A stretch of 64,000 nucleotides of DNA from Geodermatophilus obscurus DSM 43160 (lineage in GTDB: Bacteria > Actinomycetota > Actinomycetes > Mycobacteriales > Geodermatophilaceae): contig NC_013757.1 of NCBI RefSeq assembly GCF_000025345.1, positions 744,001 to 808,000 of the forward strand, read 5' to 3'. This document shows, one piece after another, positions 52,502-61,400 of this stretch. The notes beneath the pieces are model-generated. The model saw only the letters and a program-made list of their open reading frames with translations, did no database searches and was not told the origin of the DNA. The position numbers were made by a program, and so were the translations under genes. Position 1 is the first letter of the stretch, and every line of letters begins with the position of its first letter.

Positions 52502-53499
52502 GCGTCCTCCTGTGCGATGAGCTCGTGGACCGCGGAGGCGTCCATCCCGTACCCCTCGCAGGCAGCGAGGGAGACGGTGTATCTGACGGCTCCGACGCCT
52601 TCCCGCAGTTCCTTCTCGGTGATGCGCGGGAAGTCGTCGCGGACGTGCAGGTGCCTGAGCGTGCGGACCTCGTAGTGGGGCTCGGAGTATCTGTCGCGGT
52701 GTATGTCGAGGTAGCCGACCCGCGCCAGCTTCGCGTTGAACGCGGCGAGGGCGACGGGGTGCCCGGCAAGTCGCTGACGCAGGTCGTCGACCAGATCGTT
52801 GATGCTGCCGCCCGTTCCGCCCAAGCGCTCGTCGAGCGACAGGTGTGCCACGACGAGGGTGCCGGCCCCGGTGGTGTCGAGCTCCCGTTCATTCGCGACG
52901 ATGAATCCCTGGGGGTTCTGTCCGGTCGTGACTTTTACCTCGATCGCGACGGCTGGCCGCTGGAAGTCCTGGTTCGCCTTGCACGGGCCCGTCCACGCGT
53001 CGATCGCGGCTCCGGGCGCGACATGCGGAAGCACATCGGTCCGCAGGACGAGCAGCTCTCCGGCGAGGCCGCGGCGGGTCAGAGCGGAGAGGCCGTCGCG
53101 CCCGAGCTGCTCGAACAGGTCCTGCCAGCGGGCGAGTCCGGACGCAAGCTCGGCGGTCGCGGCGTTGGCGTCCCGTGTCGCCACGATCCGTCCGGCGAGG
53201 TCCTCCACCAGCGGTGTGAACACGTCGCTGAGTGCGGGGTCGACGAGCTCGATGACGATGTCCATCCTCCGCCCGCCGGTCGCAAGCCGGTTGCGACATG
53301 CGATGGCCTGCGTCACGGGGAACTGCGGCAGCACGTCGACGGGCCGCCAGGGACGGCCAAACATGAACTGGCGGCGCCGTGACTCGAGGTTGAAAGCGAC
53401 GTGCAGGTCGTGGTGGCCCTCCGGGTGGAGGCGTCGGAGCGCGAGACCGCGATCCCCGGGCTCGTTTTCGAGCTCCGCCCATACGCCGGCGACCGTCAC
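52498..53499 (-). CDS. PD-(D/E)XK nuclease family protein
   Basis: 333 residues. After a beta-rich N-terminal region comes a nuclease core near residues 145-200: GLAGELLVLR (conserved Glu), AIDAWTGPCKANQDFQRPAV (conserved Asp region) and A-I-E-V-K-V-T-T, the E-x-K half of the active site. It matches the proteins annotated as PD-(D/E)XK motif protein that accompany Z1 genes. It is the probable DNA-cutting subunit. Overlaps both neighbours by 4 bp. Confidence 0.8.
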   Translation of the reverse strand: MTVAGVWAELENEPGDRGLALRRLHPEGHHDLHVAFNLESRRRQFMFGRPWRPVDVLPQFPVTQAIACRNRLATGGRRMDIVIELVDPALSDVFTPLVEDLAGRIVATRDANAATAELASGLARWQDLFEQLGRDGLSALTRRGLAGELLVLRTDVLPHVAPGAAIDAWTGPCKANQDFQRPAVAIEVKVTTGQNPQGFIVANERELDTTGAGTLVVAHLSLDERLGGTGGSINDLVDDLRQRLAGHPVALAAFNAKLARVGYLDIHRDRYSEPHYEVRTLRHLHVRDDFPRITEKELREGVGAVRYTVSLAACEGYGMDASAVHELIAQEDA

Positions 53500-56285
53500 T
53501 CCTCGTCCTCGTCGTCAGCGACGCCCTGAGCCTGGAGCTGTTGCCACACGGGGTTCACGAGGTACTCGGCGGCGACGTCGTGCCTGGAGTGCGGGAAGCT
53601 GAGGAAGAAGCCGACCATGGGTCGGCTCACCAGCTCCGCATGCTGCGCGTTGTCCAGGACGTAGATCAGCATCAGCGCCCGGTCGGGGGTGCGCATCCGG
53701 CGCAGCTCCGGCCCGCTCGGGTCGGTCGGCACGGCCTTCCGACGGCCGGGGTTGCGGTGGTAGTCGGCGATCGTCGCGGCCAGCGCCGCCGCCGTCTGCG
53801 CCTCCGTCATGTCGAGGGTCTCGTCCGGCGGGCTCAGGATGCGGCGGATCGCGTACCGGTGGTCCGTCCTCAGCTCGTGCTGGCGCTTGCCGTCTTCGCC
53901 GTCGGACATCAGGCTGCGGGTCGTCAGGCCGATGTCGATGCCTGCGATGTCCGCGCGGGCCTCATTCGCCTGGTTCGAGATCAGCGCAACAGTCATGTTG
54001 GACAGTTCCCGCACCGAGCTGCACCTGCGCACGTACTGCGCGATGAGGTCGGGGCGGACCCGCCAGGCCATCGGGTCGGAACGGTAGGCCTCGAGGAAGG
54101 CGACAACGGCGTCGTTGACGCCCTCACCCGTCCAAAGGTGGTTGCCCTTCTCCTGGCTCGTCGCTGCCTGCCGGTTAGCGCGCAGTGACCTGACAAGGCC
54201 GTCGAGCGCGTCGAGGTTGGCGTCGAGGACGCGCGGCCGTACGTCGAACAGGACCGTCTCGGGGTTGCCGCCGCTGAAGGAGAGCCGGACCTTCGACCCT
54301 CGCCGCGACTTGTTGGCGGCCGTGACGCTCAGGCCGGCCGGTGACGTGCGCACGCGCAGGCCGTACTCGATCGGGGTCGCACCGTGGGCCGCCATCTCCT
54401 CCAGCTCCTGCCTGAGCTCGTCGGAGGCGAGTGTGATCTCGCGGTACCAGGCCCGGAGCTCCGACGTGGTGTAAAGCCGGCAGAGGTCCTCGTAGCCGGG
54501 CCGGTAGCCGAACCAGCGGCCCATCTGCATGAGCGTGTCGTACATGCGCGACGCCCGTAGGTAGTAGCTGACACTGAGCCCCTCGAGGGTCAGGCCGCGG
54601 GAGAGCTTGTCGCCGCCGATCGCGATGACGGACAGTCCAGTGGCCCGGTGCTCGTAGTAGTCGAGTGCGTCACGCGAGTTCCCGTTCATCGTCCGGATCT
54701 GTATCCGTTCGACAGCGGGCAGCAGCTCGGTGCGGACGGCATCCCAACCGACTTCGACGACGCTGTCATCCGCGGCCTTGAACCACGCAGTCGCTGGTTC
54801 GTAGGTGGCCCTCCAGCGCTCCTCGAGCTCGTCGAGGATGCTCGTGCCGGACCCGCCGTCGCCATGCCGGATCCGGTCCTTCACGAAGAGCAGCGCGTTC
54901 CGGACCTGTTCGGTGACTTGCTCTTGGACGTCCTGGAAGCGGGTGACGTGGATCAGCATCGAGTTGTGGACGGCGACCTGGCCGCGGGCCCGCCGGGCGG
55001 CGCAGGTGAGCAGGAAGTCGAGCATGGCGTTGCGCAGGCTGGCGGGGAGGTCCTCCTCCTGTGGCTCCCAGTCCTTCTTGTGCCCGACCGGCATCCACTC
55101 CTCGAAGTCGTCGATCGCGGTGTGGATGGGGATGGGGCCGCGGCCGTCCTCAGTGAGCCCGAACACACGTTGCGGTCCGAAGTAGTTGCTGGGTGCCTGC
55201 AGGCTCTCGATGAAGCTGCGGGGGAAGATGTCCTCGCCGAAGTCGTCGTGGTCCTCGTACGGGTCGGCGTAGATGTTGGCATACGGCGTGGCCGTGTACC
55301 CGACGTACGCAGACTTGTCGAACGCATGGAGCAGCCGCCGGATCTCGCGGTTGATCGCGGTCGGGGTGCCTGCCTCTTCCTTGTTCGTGTCGATGGAGGC
55401 GTTGTCGGCCTCGTCATCGATGACCAGCAGCGGGACGTCGCGGACGACCGAACGGCCCGTCGCGGGGTCCGGGTCGGCGTGCATGCTCGTGACCCAGTCG
55501 TGGATGTACTTGATGATCTTCGCGTGCTTCTTCACGACGAGTAGGACGGGGTAGTCGCCGACGGGCAGGCCGAGCTTGCGTGCCTGTGCGACGCGGAAGT
55601 CCCCGTTGTCCGCACTGGTCGTGAGCGTGCCGGCCTTGAGCCGGGCGAACCCGGCCAGCGCACCTGCACCGATCGCGCGCTGGCTGTCGTCGCCGCGGGT
55701 CATGTGCTGGCTGTCGGAGCCGAGGAAGCCCTCGTCGAGGCGCAGCTGCGTCTGGCTCCGCAGACTGTTGTGGATCCCGGCCAGCACCACGATGAGCTTG
55801 TAGCCGGCGTCGGCGGCCTTGCAGGTCAGGCCGGTGTAGTTGCTGGTCTTACCCGACTGCACCTGACCGACGACGAGGCCGCGGCGGTCCCACGGCCCCT
55901 CACGGGTCGGGTCCTCGAGCTTGCCCAGGATGGAGTCGGTGACCTCGTCCAGGCGCAGGACGACCTGGCGCGGCTGGAACTGGACGTCTTCGAGGTACTG
56001 CCGGTAGCGGTCCCAAAAGTCCCAGGCGGCCTCGGCGCGGCGGTCACGGAGCCACTCGACGTGGCCCTTGTTGTCGACGAGCGACGACGCGGGGTCCTGG
56101 CGGATGACCACGAGGGACTCGACGTGGCGTACGAGTTCGTCGAGGTCGGGCGGGTCTCCGCCACGCTTGCGCAGAAGGACGACGGCGTCGTCGGCGTACT
56201 CGCGGATGAGCTGTTCGGTGACGCCGTGATCGGGGAGCAGGTTCATCACGACCCGCAGGGCTCTGGCGAAGTCGTCGGCGCTCAT
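53496..56285 (-). CDS. Z1-domain protein, helicase-like ATPase
   Basis: 929 residues. Walker A at 139-148 (V-G-Q-V-Q-S-G-K-T-S), D-D-E-A-D box at 290-294, GYTATPYANI as motif III, then motif V-like GGDKLSRGLT and motif VI-like MGRWFGYRPGYEDL. This is an SF2-type ATPase with the Z1 domain in its C-terminal half. In MutL/MORC-type systems it is thought to translocate on or remodel DNA for the nuclease. Overlaps the ATPase gene upstream by 4 bp. Confidence 0.9.
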   Translation of the reverse strand: MSADDFARALRVVMNLLPDHGVTEQLIREYADDAVVLLRKRGGDPPDLDELVRHVESLVVIRQDPASSLVDNKGHVEWLRDRRAEAAWDFWDRYRQYLEDVQFQPRQVVLRLDEVTDSILGKLEDPTREGPWDRRGLVVGQVQSGKTSNYTGLTCKAADAGYKLIVVLAGIHNSLRSQTQLRLDEGFLGSDSQHMTRGDDSQRAIGAGALAGFARLKAGTLTTSADNGDFRVAQARKLGLPVGDYPVLLVVKKHAKIIKYIHDWVTSMHADPDPATGRSVVRDVPLLVIDDEADNASIDTNKEEAGTPTAINREIRRLLHAFDKSAYVGYTATPYANIYADPYEDHDDFGEDIFPRSFIESLQAPSNYFGPQRVFGLTEDGRGPIPIHTAIDDFEEWMPVGHKKDWEPQEEDLPASLRNAMLDFLLTCAARRARGQVAVHNSMLIHVTRFQDVQEQVTEQVRNALLFVKDRIRHGDGGSGTSILDELEERWRATYEPATAWFKAADDSVVEVGWDAVRTELLPAVERIQIRTMNGNSRDALDYYEHRATGLSVIAIGGDKLSRGLTLEGLSVSYYLRASRMYDTLMQMGRWFGYRPGYEDLCRLYTTSELRAWYREITLASDELRQELEEMAAHGATPIEYGLRVRTSPAGLSVTAANKSRRGSKVRLSFSGGNPETVLFDVRPRVLDANLDALDGLVRSLRANRQAATSQEKGNHLWTGEGVNDAVVAFLEAYRSDPMAWRVRPDLIAQYVRRCSSVRELSNMTVALISNQANEARADIAGIDIGLTTRSLMSDGEDGKRQHELRTDHRYAIRRILSPPDETLDMTEAQTAAALAATIADYHRNPGRRKAVPTDPSGPELRRMRTPDRALMLIYVLDNAQHAELVSRPMVGFFLSFPHSRHDVAAEYLVNPVWQQLQAQGVADDEDEE

Positions 56286-57844
56286 GAGTCGTCTCCATCG
56301 GTGCGGGGATCGGTACTGCCCGAGAGCAGCTCGGCGAGGCCCGGGTGCTCGTCGAACGGCGGCATGCGCGTGACCCGGGCGAGCGCCACGGACGCCGTCT
56401 CCCCCCGGTTGAGCAGGACCTCGAGCATTCGCCGCGCGAGGTCGATGACGTCGTCCGGCACAGCGCCCTCGGGGTCGGCGGCGGACTGGTCGCCGGTGTC
56501 GGCGGTTGTGCGGATGAGGCCGACGGGGAGCGCGGACTCGATCATGCTGAAGATCGCTCCGAGGTCACGGCGGATCTGGGGGTGCGCGTCGGCGAGGTGC
56601 CTGATCAACGGGTGCTGGCGGTTGACGACGAACCTGGTGCGGCCGAACTGCCTCACCGCCTGCCACGTGAAATCCTCGGACACCGTCTGCCGGTCCCGGA
56701 CGACCTTGCCGCGATGGTTCATGACCGACCCGGCCCTGGTGCGTGTCGCCTTGCCGACGCGCCGGAGCTGCCTGACTGCGCTGGCGGGAGGCACCGCCGA
56801 GGACTTCTTGACGTCGAGAGACCATGCCAGGTCGTGCTCGGCGGGCAGCTCGACAGCAATCCGGGCAAGGACGTGCCTCTCGTCCTTGCGGAACTCCGGC
56901 AGGAGCCAGTCGCCGGCGACGATGAGCCGGTCCTTGCGGTACACGTAGAAGCCCTGCTGTTCCAGCCAGCCGCGGGGGCCGCCGGCGGCGAGGTACTCCT
57001 CGTCGGTGAGCCGTACGCGGTGCGGGAGCACGAATCCCTGCACAGCCAGGCCCGAGGGCGACGGGTCTGGGGGGAGCTCCTCGACGAACCTGCGCCGGGT
57101 GAGGAAGGGGTCCCAGCCGGGCACTGGTCCCCCGTTGAGGGTGATGGAGATCCGACCGCGGCCCGACAGGTAGCGGTGGAACACCATCCCTAGGTGCTCC
57201 TGCACGCGGTTGACGCCGGCGTAGAACTCCCGCTGAGCGAACTCGTCGCTCGGGTCTGCACCGGCGGGTGCCAGGTGCCTGAGCCCGAGCCAGAGCACGA
57301 TCGTGCCCGCTGCGTCGTGCTCGTCCTGCAGCCGGCCGATGATGTCGGTGGCTTCCGGCGGAGCGCCGTTCAGTAGTTCCCAGTCGCTGACGGCTTTGAC
57401 GTGCTCGGTGTCCCAGGTGCCGATGTTCCATGCGCCTCTATCAGGCCGGGACGCGACGACGAGGATGCGGGCCTGGGAGAACGATGCGGTCTTGAGCCCC
57501 ATCCCGAACCGACCAAGATCGCTGTCGGCACGCGCGTCCGCTCCGCGGCCACCGACGGTGAGGCCCCGTAGCAGGTCGGGTTCGGACATGCCGTTGCCGT
57601 CGTCGCAGACAGCGACCCAGGAGTCCCGGGAGCCGGCCCAGTGGCAGGTGATGTGGATGTTCTTTGCAGCGGCGGCGATGCTGTTGTCGAGGAGGTCGGC
57701 GATGGCCGCCTCAGGGCTGTATCCGAGCGCCGCAAGCGACTCGATGGTGCCTGCGGGGTCGGGGCGTAGGACCCGGTAGTTGTTTCCCAGCGGCTGGTGG
57801 CCCTTCACTTGCGACGGCACTTCGCCGCGGTTCCTTCCGGTCAT
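56282..57844 (-). CDS. MORC/MutL-like GHKL ATPase, first gene of the operon
   Basis: 520 residues from the ATG at 57844. The GHKL motifs are IADLLDNSIAAAAKNIHITC (N box), C-D-D-G-N-G-M (G1) and GRFGMGLKTASFSQA (G2). An S5-like domain with the catalytic-lysine style loop and a C-terminal helical part follow. Related ATPases in the MutL restriction loci are predicted to clamp DNA on ATP binding. The first of five overlapping genes, divergent from the methyltransferase with 130 bp between. Confidence 0.88.
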   Translation of the reverse strand: MTGRNRGEVPSQVKGHQPLGNNYRVLRPDPAGTIESLAALGYSPEAAIADLLDNSIAAAAKNIHITCHWAGSRDSWVAVCDDGNGMSEPDLLRGLTVGGRGADARADSDLGRFGMGLKTASFSQARILVVASRPDRGAWNIGTWDTEHVKAVSDWELLNGAPPEATDIIGRLQDEHDAAGTIVLWLGLRHLAPAGADPSDEFAQREFYAGVNRVQEHLGMVFHRYLSGRGRISITLNGGPVPGWDPFLTRRRFVEELPPDPSPSGLAVQGFVLPHRVRLTDEEYLAAGGPRGWLEQQGFYVYRKDRLIVAGDWLLPEFRKDERHVLARIAVELPAEHDLAWSLDVKKSSAVPPASAVRQLRRVGKATRTRAGSVMNHRGKVVRDRQTVSEDFTWQAVRQFGRTRFVVNRQHPLIRHLADAHPQIRRDLGAIFSMIESALPVGLIRTTADTGDQSAADPEGAVPDDVIDLARRMLEVLLNRGETASVALARVTRMPPFDEHPGLAELLSGSTDPRTDGDDS

Positions 57845-57974
57845 GGGATTCCTTGCAGAAGAAGGTAACCGCGGGCGCCGCCCGGTCTTGGTACCGAGGG
57901 GTGCGGCGCGCCGCCTCGGGCGGAACTCCGGGATGTCAGGCGCGCTCTCTAGGCTGCCGGTCCGTGGAGGTTCT
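57845..57974. promoter_or_regulatory. divergent promoter region between the operon and the methyltransferase
   Basis: 130 bp serving both directions. It includes the 12-bp palindrome GCGGCGCGCCGC at 57903-57914 and TAGGCT at 57953-57958, a possible -10 for the methyltransferase. GGAGG precedes its GTG by 6 bp. No separate controller gene is seen. Confidence 0.5.
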
Positions 57975-59990
57975 GTGAGCACGCCGACGCGCAACTACGG
58001 TGTCAAGCTGATCCGAGGGCCGTTCGTCCGCCTTGAACCGCACGCTGAACACTGCGCCAACGAGCGCGAGCTCGTGGACTGGGTGGCGGCCCTGCGGCGG
58101 CGGGATCCAGGCGTGCGTCTGGCGGCGGACCTCTTCAGCGGTGCGGGCGGTATGAGCCTCGGGTTGGAGCAGGCCGGCTTCCGGGTCGTATTCTCCGCCG
58201 ATCACGACCCGGAGGCGGTGGAGACGCACGCACACCACTTCGGTGGCATGTCCGTTGACTGGGACCTCGCCGACGCCGACGCCGTCGAACGCGTCGCGGC
58301 GACGTTGCGTGCGGTCGGGGTTGAGCTGCTGGCGGGTGGCCCGCCGTGTCAGCCGTTCAGCAAGGCCGGCCGGTCGAAGATCAGGGACCGGGTCAGGCGG
58401 GGCCTGAGGGACCCGCATGACCAGCGGCGCGACCTGTGGCGCAGCTACCTGGAGGTGGTGCGGCTCGCCGAGCCCAAGGCTGTGATCATGGAGAACGTCC
58501 CCGACATGGCGCTGGACCGGGAGATGTTCATCTTCCGGTCGATCGTCGAGGAGCTCGAACAGCTCGGGTACAGCGTCGAGGGACGGGTGCTGGACTGCCG
58601 TGCGTACGGCATTCCGCAGTTCCGGCAGCGGTTGATCATCGTCGCGCTGCGCAACGGGCACGTCTTCGAGTGGCCTGCCGTCGCTGAGCAGACCGTGAAC
58701 GTCTGGAATGCGATCGGAGACCTACCCGAGGTCGAGGGCGGGTGGCGGCCAGCCGGCGGAGCGGACGGCTGGGCGGACTACGCCGGCCCGGTCACGGAGT
58801 ACCAGCGGCTGATGCGACAGGGGATCCTCGGCGCCGAGTCCGCTCGGCTGTATGACCACATCACCCGGCCTGTCCGCGAGGACGACGCGATCGCGTTCGA
58901 GCACATGGACCATGAGACCCGGTACTCGGAACTGCCGGAGAGCGCCCAGCGGTACCGCACCGACATCTTCCACGACAAGTACAAGCGACTCGACGAGAAC
59001 CACTTCTCGCGCACGATCACCGCGCACATCGCGAAGGACGGCTACTGGTACATCCACCCGCGGCAGGGGCGGACGATCACGATCCGGGAGGCCGCGCGGC
59101 TCCAGTCGTTCCCTGACTGGTTCCGCTTCGCGGGTCCGCCCAGTGCGGCATTCCGGCAGATCGGCAATGCGGTGCCGCCGCTCCTAGCCAAGCAGTTGGG
59201 CGAGTGCCTCGCTGTGCAGCTGGCGAAGCCCGTCGTGACACCGAGCAGCAGCCGGCAGATTGGCAGAACCCTCGCGATGTGGTTCGCGGAGCGGGAGCGG
59301 CTGGCCATGCCGTGGCTTAAGGCGCGGACCACCTGGCAGGTCGTGGTCGCGGAGACGCTGCTCGACCGGCTACCGACGCTGTCCGCGCAGCTGGTGTGGC
59401 CGAGCCTCAGCAGTTGGGCGACGCCTGAGGCCGCGCTCGCCGGCGCCGAGGAACTGCGCGAGGTCGCGGCGTGGGTCGGGCGTGACGACCGGGTGGACCG
59501 ACTGCTGCGGACCGCCGCCCGCATGGTCAGTGAGGGGGAGACCCAGCCTGCGCAGCTTGCGTCGTCACCTGCCGACGATGCCTCCTCCGGCGCCGACCTG
59601 GGACCGGATGAAGGTGCGGAGGAGGCGCCAGCGGCCGACAGGCCCGGGCACCACGCCGAAACAGCGGCGAGCGTGCCACGGACGGTCCTCGACCTGGCGC
59701 TGCTGGTGGTGCCGTCGGCGTCAGGCGATGGCGAGGAACCAGTGATCGCCGGCCGAGGTCTGCTGCGCCTCGCCCGCCGGTTCTTCGGAGACGAGCAGAT
59801 CCTCGACCGCCAGAACCGTCTGACCGACGGCCGGATCGCGGTGGCGCGGCTGATCGGCGGCGCGGACTCAGCGCGGGAGGCCCACCTCGGGCTGATCGAG
59901 CTGGCGACAAGCCTGTGCACAACAGGAACACCGGCCTGTGGCGAGTGCCCACTCCGGCGGTCGTGCGTGGAGGGCTCAAGCGCTCCTTGA
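57975..59990 (+). CDS. DNA cytosine-5 methyltransferase fused to an EndoIII/MutY-like Fe-S domain
   Basis: 671 residues from a GTG at 57975. Methyltransferase motifs: DLFSGAGG (52-59), P-P-C-Q with C125, E-N-V (173-175), QFRQR (215-219), the target-recognition stretch, then QIGNAVPP (395-402). From residue ~428 a second domain aligns with base-excision glycosylases: WQVVVAETLLDRLPTLSAQL, an acidic insert (~525-565), and EPVIAGRGLLRLARRFFG. It ends with C648-x6-C655-x2-C658-x5-C664, the [4Fe-4S] spacing of EndoIII and MutY. The helix-hairpin-helix L-P-G-V-G is not recognisable and the catalytic Asp position appears to be A592. It probably binds DNA or mismatches without cutting. It protects host DNA from the adjacent restriction operon. 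Confidence 0.88.
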   Translation: MSTPTRNYGVKLIRGPFVRLEPHAEHCANERELVDWVAALRRRDPGVRLAADLFSGAGGMSLGLEQAGFRVVFSADHDPEAVETHAHHFGGMSVDWDLADADAVERVAATLRAVGVELLAGGPPCQPFSKAGRSKIRDRVRRGLRDPHDQRRDLWRSYLEVVRLAEPKAVIMENVPDMALDREMFIFRSIVEELEQLGYSVEGRVLDCRAYGIPQFRQRLIIVALRNGHVFEWPAVAEQTVNVWNAIGDLPEVEGGWRPAGGADGWADYAGPVTEYQRLMRQGILGAESARLYDHITRPVREDDAIAFEHMDHETRYSELPESAQRYRTDIFHDKYKRLDENHFSRTITAHIAKDGYWYIHPRQGRTITIREAARLQSFPDWFRFAGPPSAAFRQIGNAVPPLLAKQLGECLAVQLAKPVVTPSSSRQIGRTLAMWFAERERLAMPWLKARTTWQVVVAETLLDRLPTLSAQLVWPSLSSWATPEAALAGAEELREVAAWVGRDDRVDRLLRTAARMVSEGETQPAQLASSPADDASSGADLGPDEGAEEAPAADRPGHHAETAASVPRTVLDLALLVVPSASGDGEEPVIAGRGLLRLARRFFGDEQILDRQNRLTDGRIAVARLIGGADSAREAHLGLIELATSLCTTGTPACGECPLRRSCVEGSSAP

Positions 59991-60020
59991 CGACGCGGCG
60001 TCGGAGCAGCGCAGTCGCGC

Positions 60021-61331
60021 TCACGCGACGGACTCGTCCACCCCCCCAGGGGCGGGAACCTGAAGCCCGAGCGCCGAGGCGATGTCGGGGCTGAGCTTCG
60101 GGAGCTCGCCCAGGATCCTTCGGAGCGCCTCGGACTCCCCGACGGCCATGGCCGCGGCGCGCAGCGCCAGCAGAGTTACACCGCCGTCTGCGGTCGCCGG
60201 TGACTTGACGGGGGCCTTGTCGGTCGTACGCGAGCCCGCCGCGCGACGGTAGGCGTCATCGGCGCGCAGACATACCTCGTGGATGGGCCGTTCGAGCATC
60301 TGGCGCAGCTGCGTCGGGATCGCGACGCGCATCTTCGCGACGTTGATGTTGAAGGCCGCATCGAGGTCGGTACTGAAGTCCATGGCGACGCGGGCCAGCT
60401 TCAGATGTTCGTCAATGCCACGCAGCCCTGCCCAGCCGCCCCATTGCACGAGCCTGTCCGCGCGGTAGATGTAGAGCCCCTGCTGGCGGTTCCACTTGCG
60501 CGGGCCCGACATGCGCTCGAACTCCGACTGGCAACTGAAAGCGTTCTTCGGCGGCAGGACGTACCGGTCCAAGGTGACGGTGCCGGTCTTGTCGCCTACG
60601 GTCAGCTCGAACCGCTGCCGCGGAAGCCGTTTCGTGGCGGGCTCGCTCTCGGCGAAAGGGTTCCAAGGCCGGAGCTTCTCGCCGTTGACGATGATCTCGA
60701 CCTTCGGCACGACCTCGCCTTCGAGGAAGCGGTGGAACACCAAGGCGAGGTGCTCTGAAGCGCGTTCGGCGAGCTTCTCGATGCGGCGGCGCGCCCAGCC
60801 TCCTTCCGGCTTCTGTTCCTGGAAGACTCGGTCGAGTTTCTCCCAGATAACCACCGTGCCAGTGCCTTGGCCGAGCATCTCCTTTGCCCGGTCGTAGACC
60901 GCACTGGGCACGGGCTCGATGACGAGCCACTCGTCGAACTCGAGGATCGTGTCGAGGGACAGCTGCCGGGTCGTGACGCGCCTGAGGCCACCGCGGCTGA
61001 GTACGGTTAAGCTCCGGGCCTGCGACAGTGACGCGGTCTTGAGGCCAAGGCCGTACCGGCCGAGGTCTCCTGCGCCGTAAGGTCGCCAGCTTCCGAATCG
61101 CAGCGCCTCGTTCACGCCGTTGGCGGTCATGCCGCATCCGTCATCGGCGATCATGATGAGGGAATCCGCGCCCGCGTACTCGATTACGATCTCTATGCGC
61201 GTCGCGCCGGCGGTCACGCTGTTGTCCACGAGGTCGGCAACCGCGGACGGGAAGTCGTAGCCGATGTCCCGCAGCGATTCCGTCAGGCGGGCCGCGGAGG
61301 GGGTGATCGTCGTGTGGCGGGGCTCGCGCAA
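60021..61331 (-). CDS. second MORC/MutL-like GHKL ATPase
   Basis: 436 residues from a TTG at 61331 with GAGGAG 7 bp upstream. Motifs: AVADLVDNSVTAGATRIEIV, A-D-D-G-C-G-M, and GRYGLGLKTASLSQARSLTV. The order and spacing parallel the ATPase at 56282-57844, including a shared later segment (QQGLYIYRADRLVQWGGW against QQGFYVYRKDRLIVAGDW). It is a diverged paralogue, convergent with the methyltransferase and followed upstream by vsr. Two such ATPases may form a heterodimer. Confidence 0.85.
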   Translation of the reverse strand: MREPRHTTITPSAARLTESLRDIGYDFPSAVADLVDNSVTAGATRIEIVIEYAGADSLIMIADDGCGMTANGVNEALRFGSWRPYGAGDLGRYGLGLKTASLSQARSLTVLSRGGLRRVTTRQLSLDTILEFDEWLVIEPVPSAVYDRAKEMLGQGTGTVVIWEKLDRVFQEQKPEGGWARRRIEKLAERASEHLALVFHRFLEGEVVPKVEIIVNGEKLRPWNPFAESEPATKRLPRQRFELTVGDKTGTVTLDRYVLPPKNAFSCQSEFERMSGPRKWNRQQGLYIYRADRLVQWGGWAGLRGIDEHLKLARVAMDFSTDLDAAFNINVAKMRVAIPTQLRQMLERPIHEVCLRADDAYRRAAGSRTTDKAPVKSPATADGGVTLLALRAAAMAVGESEALRRILGELPKLSPDIASALGLQVPAPGGVDESVA

Positions 61332-61400
61332 ATTTCAGCTCCTCATCCGTGTGCTGGGACCAGGTTGCCACACGCCGCCGACAGATGCGGGAGGACCCGC

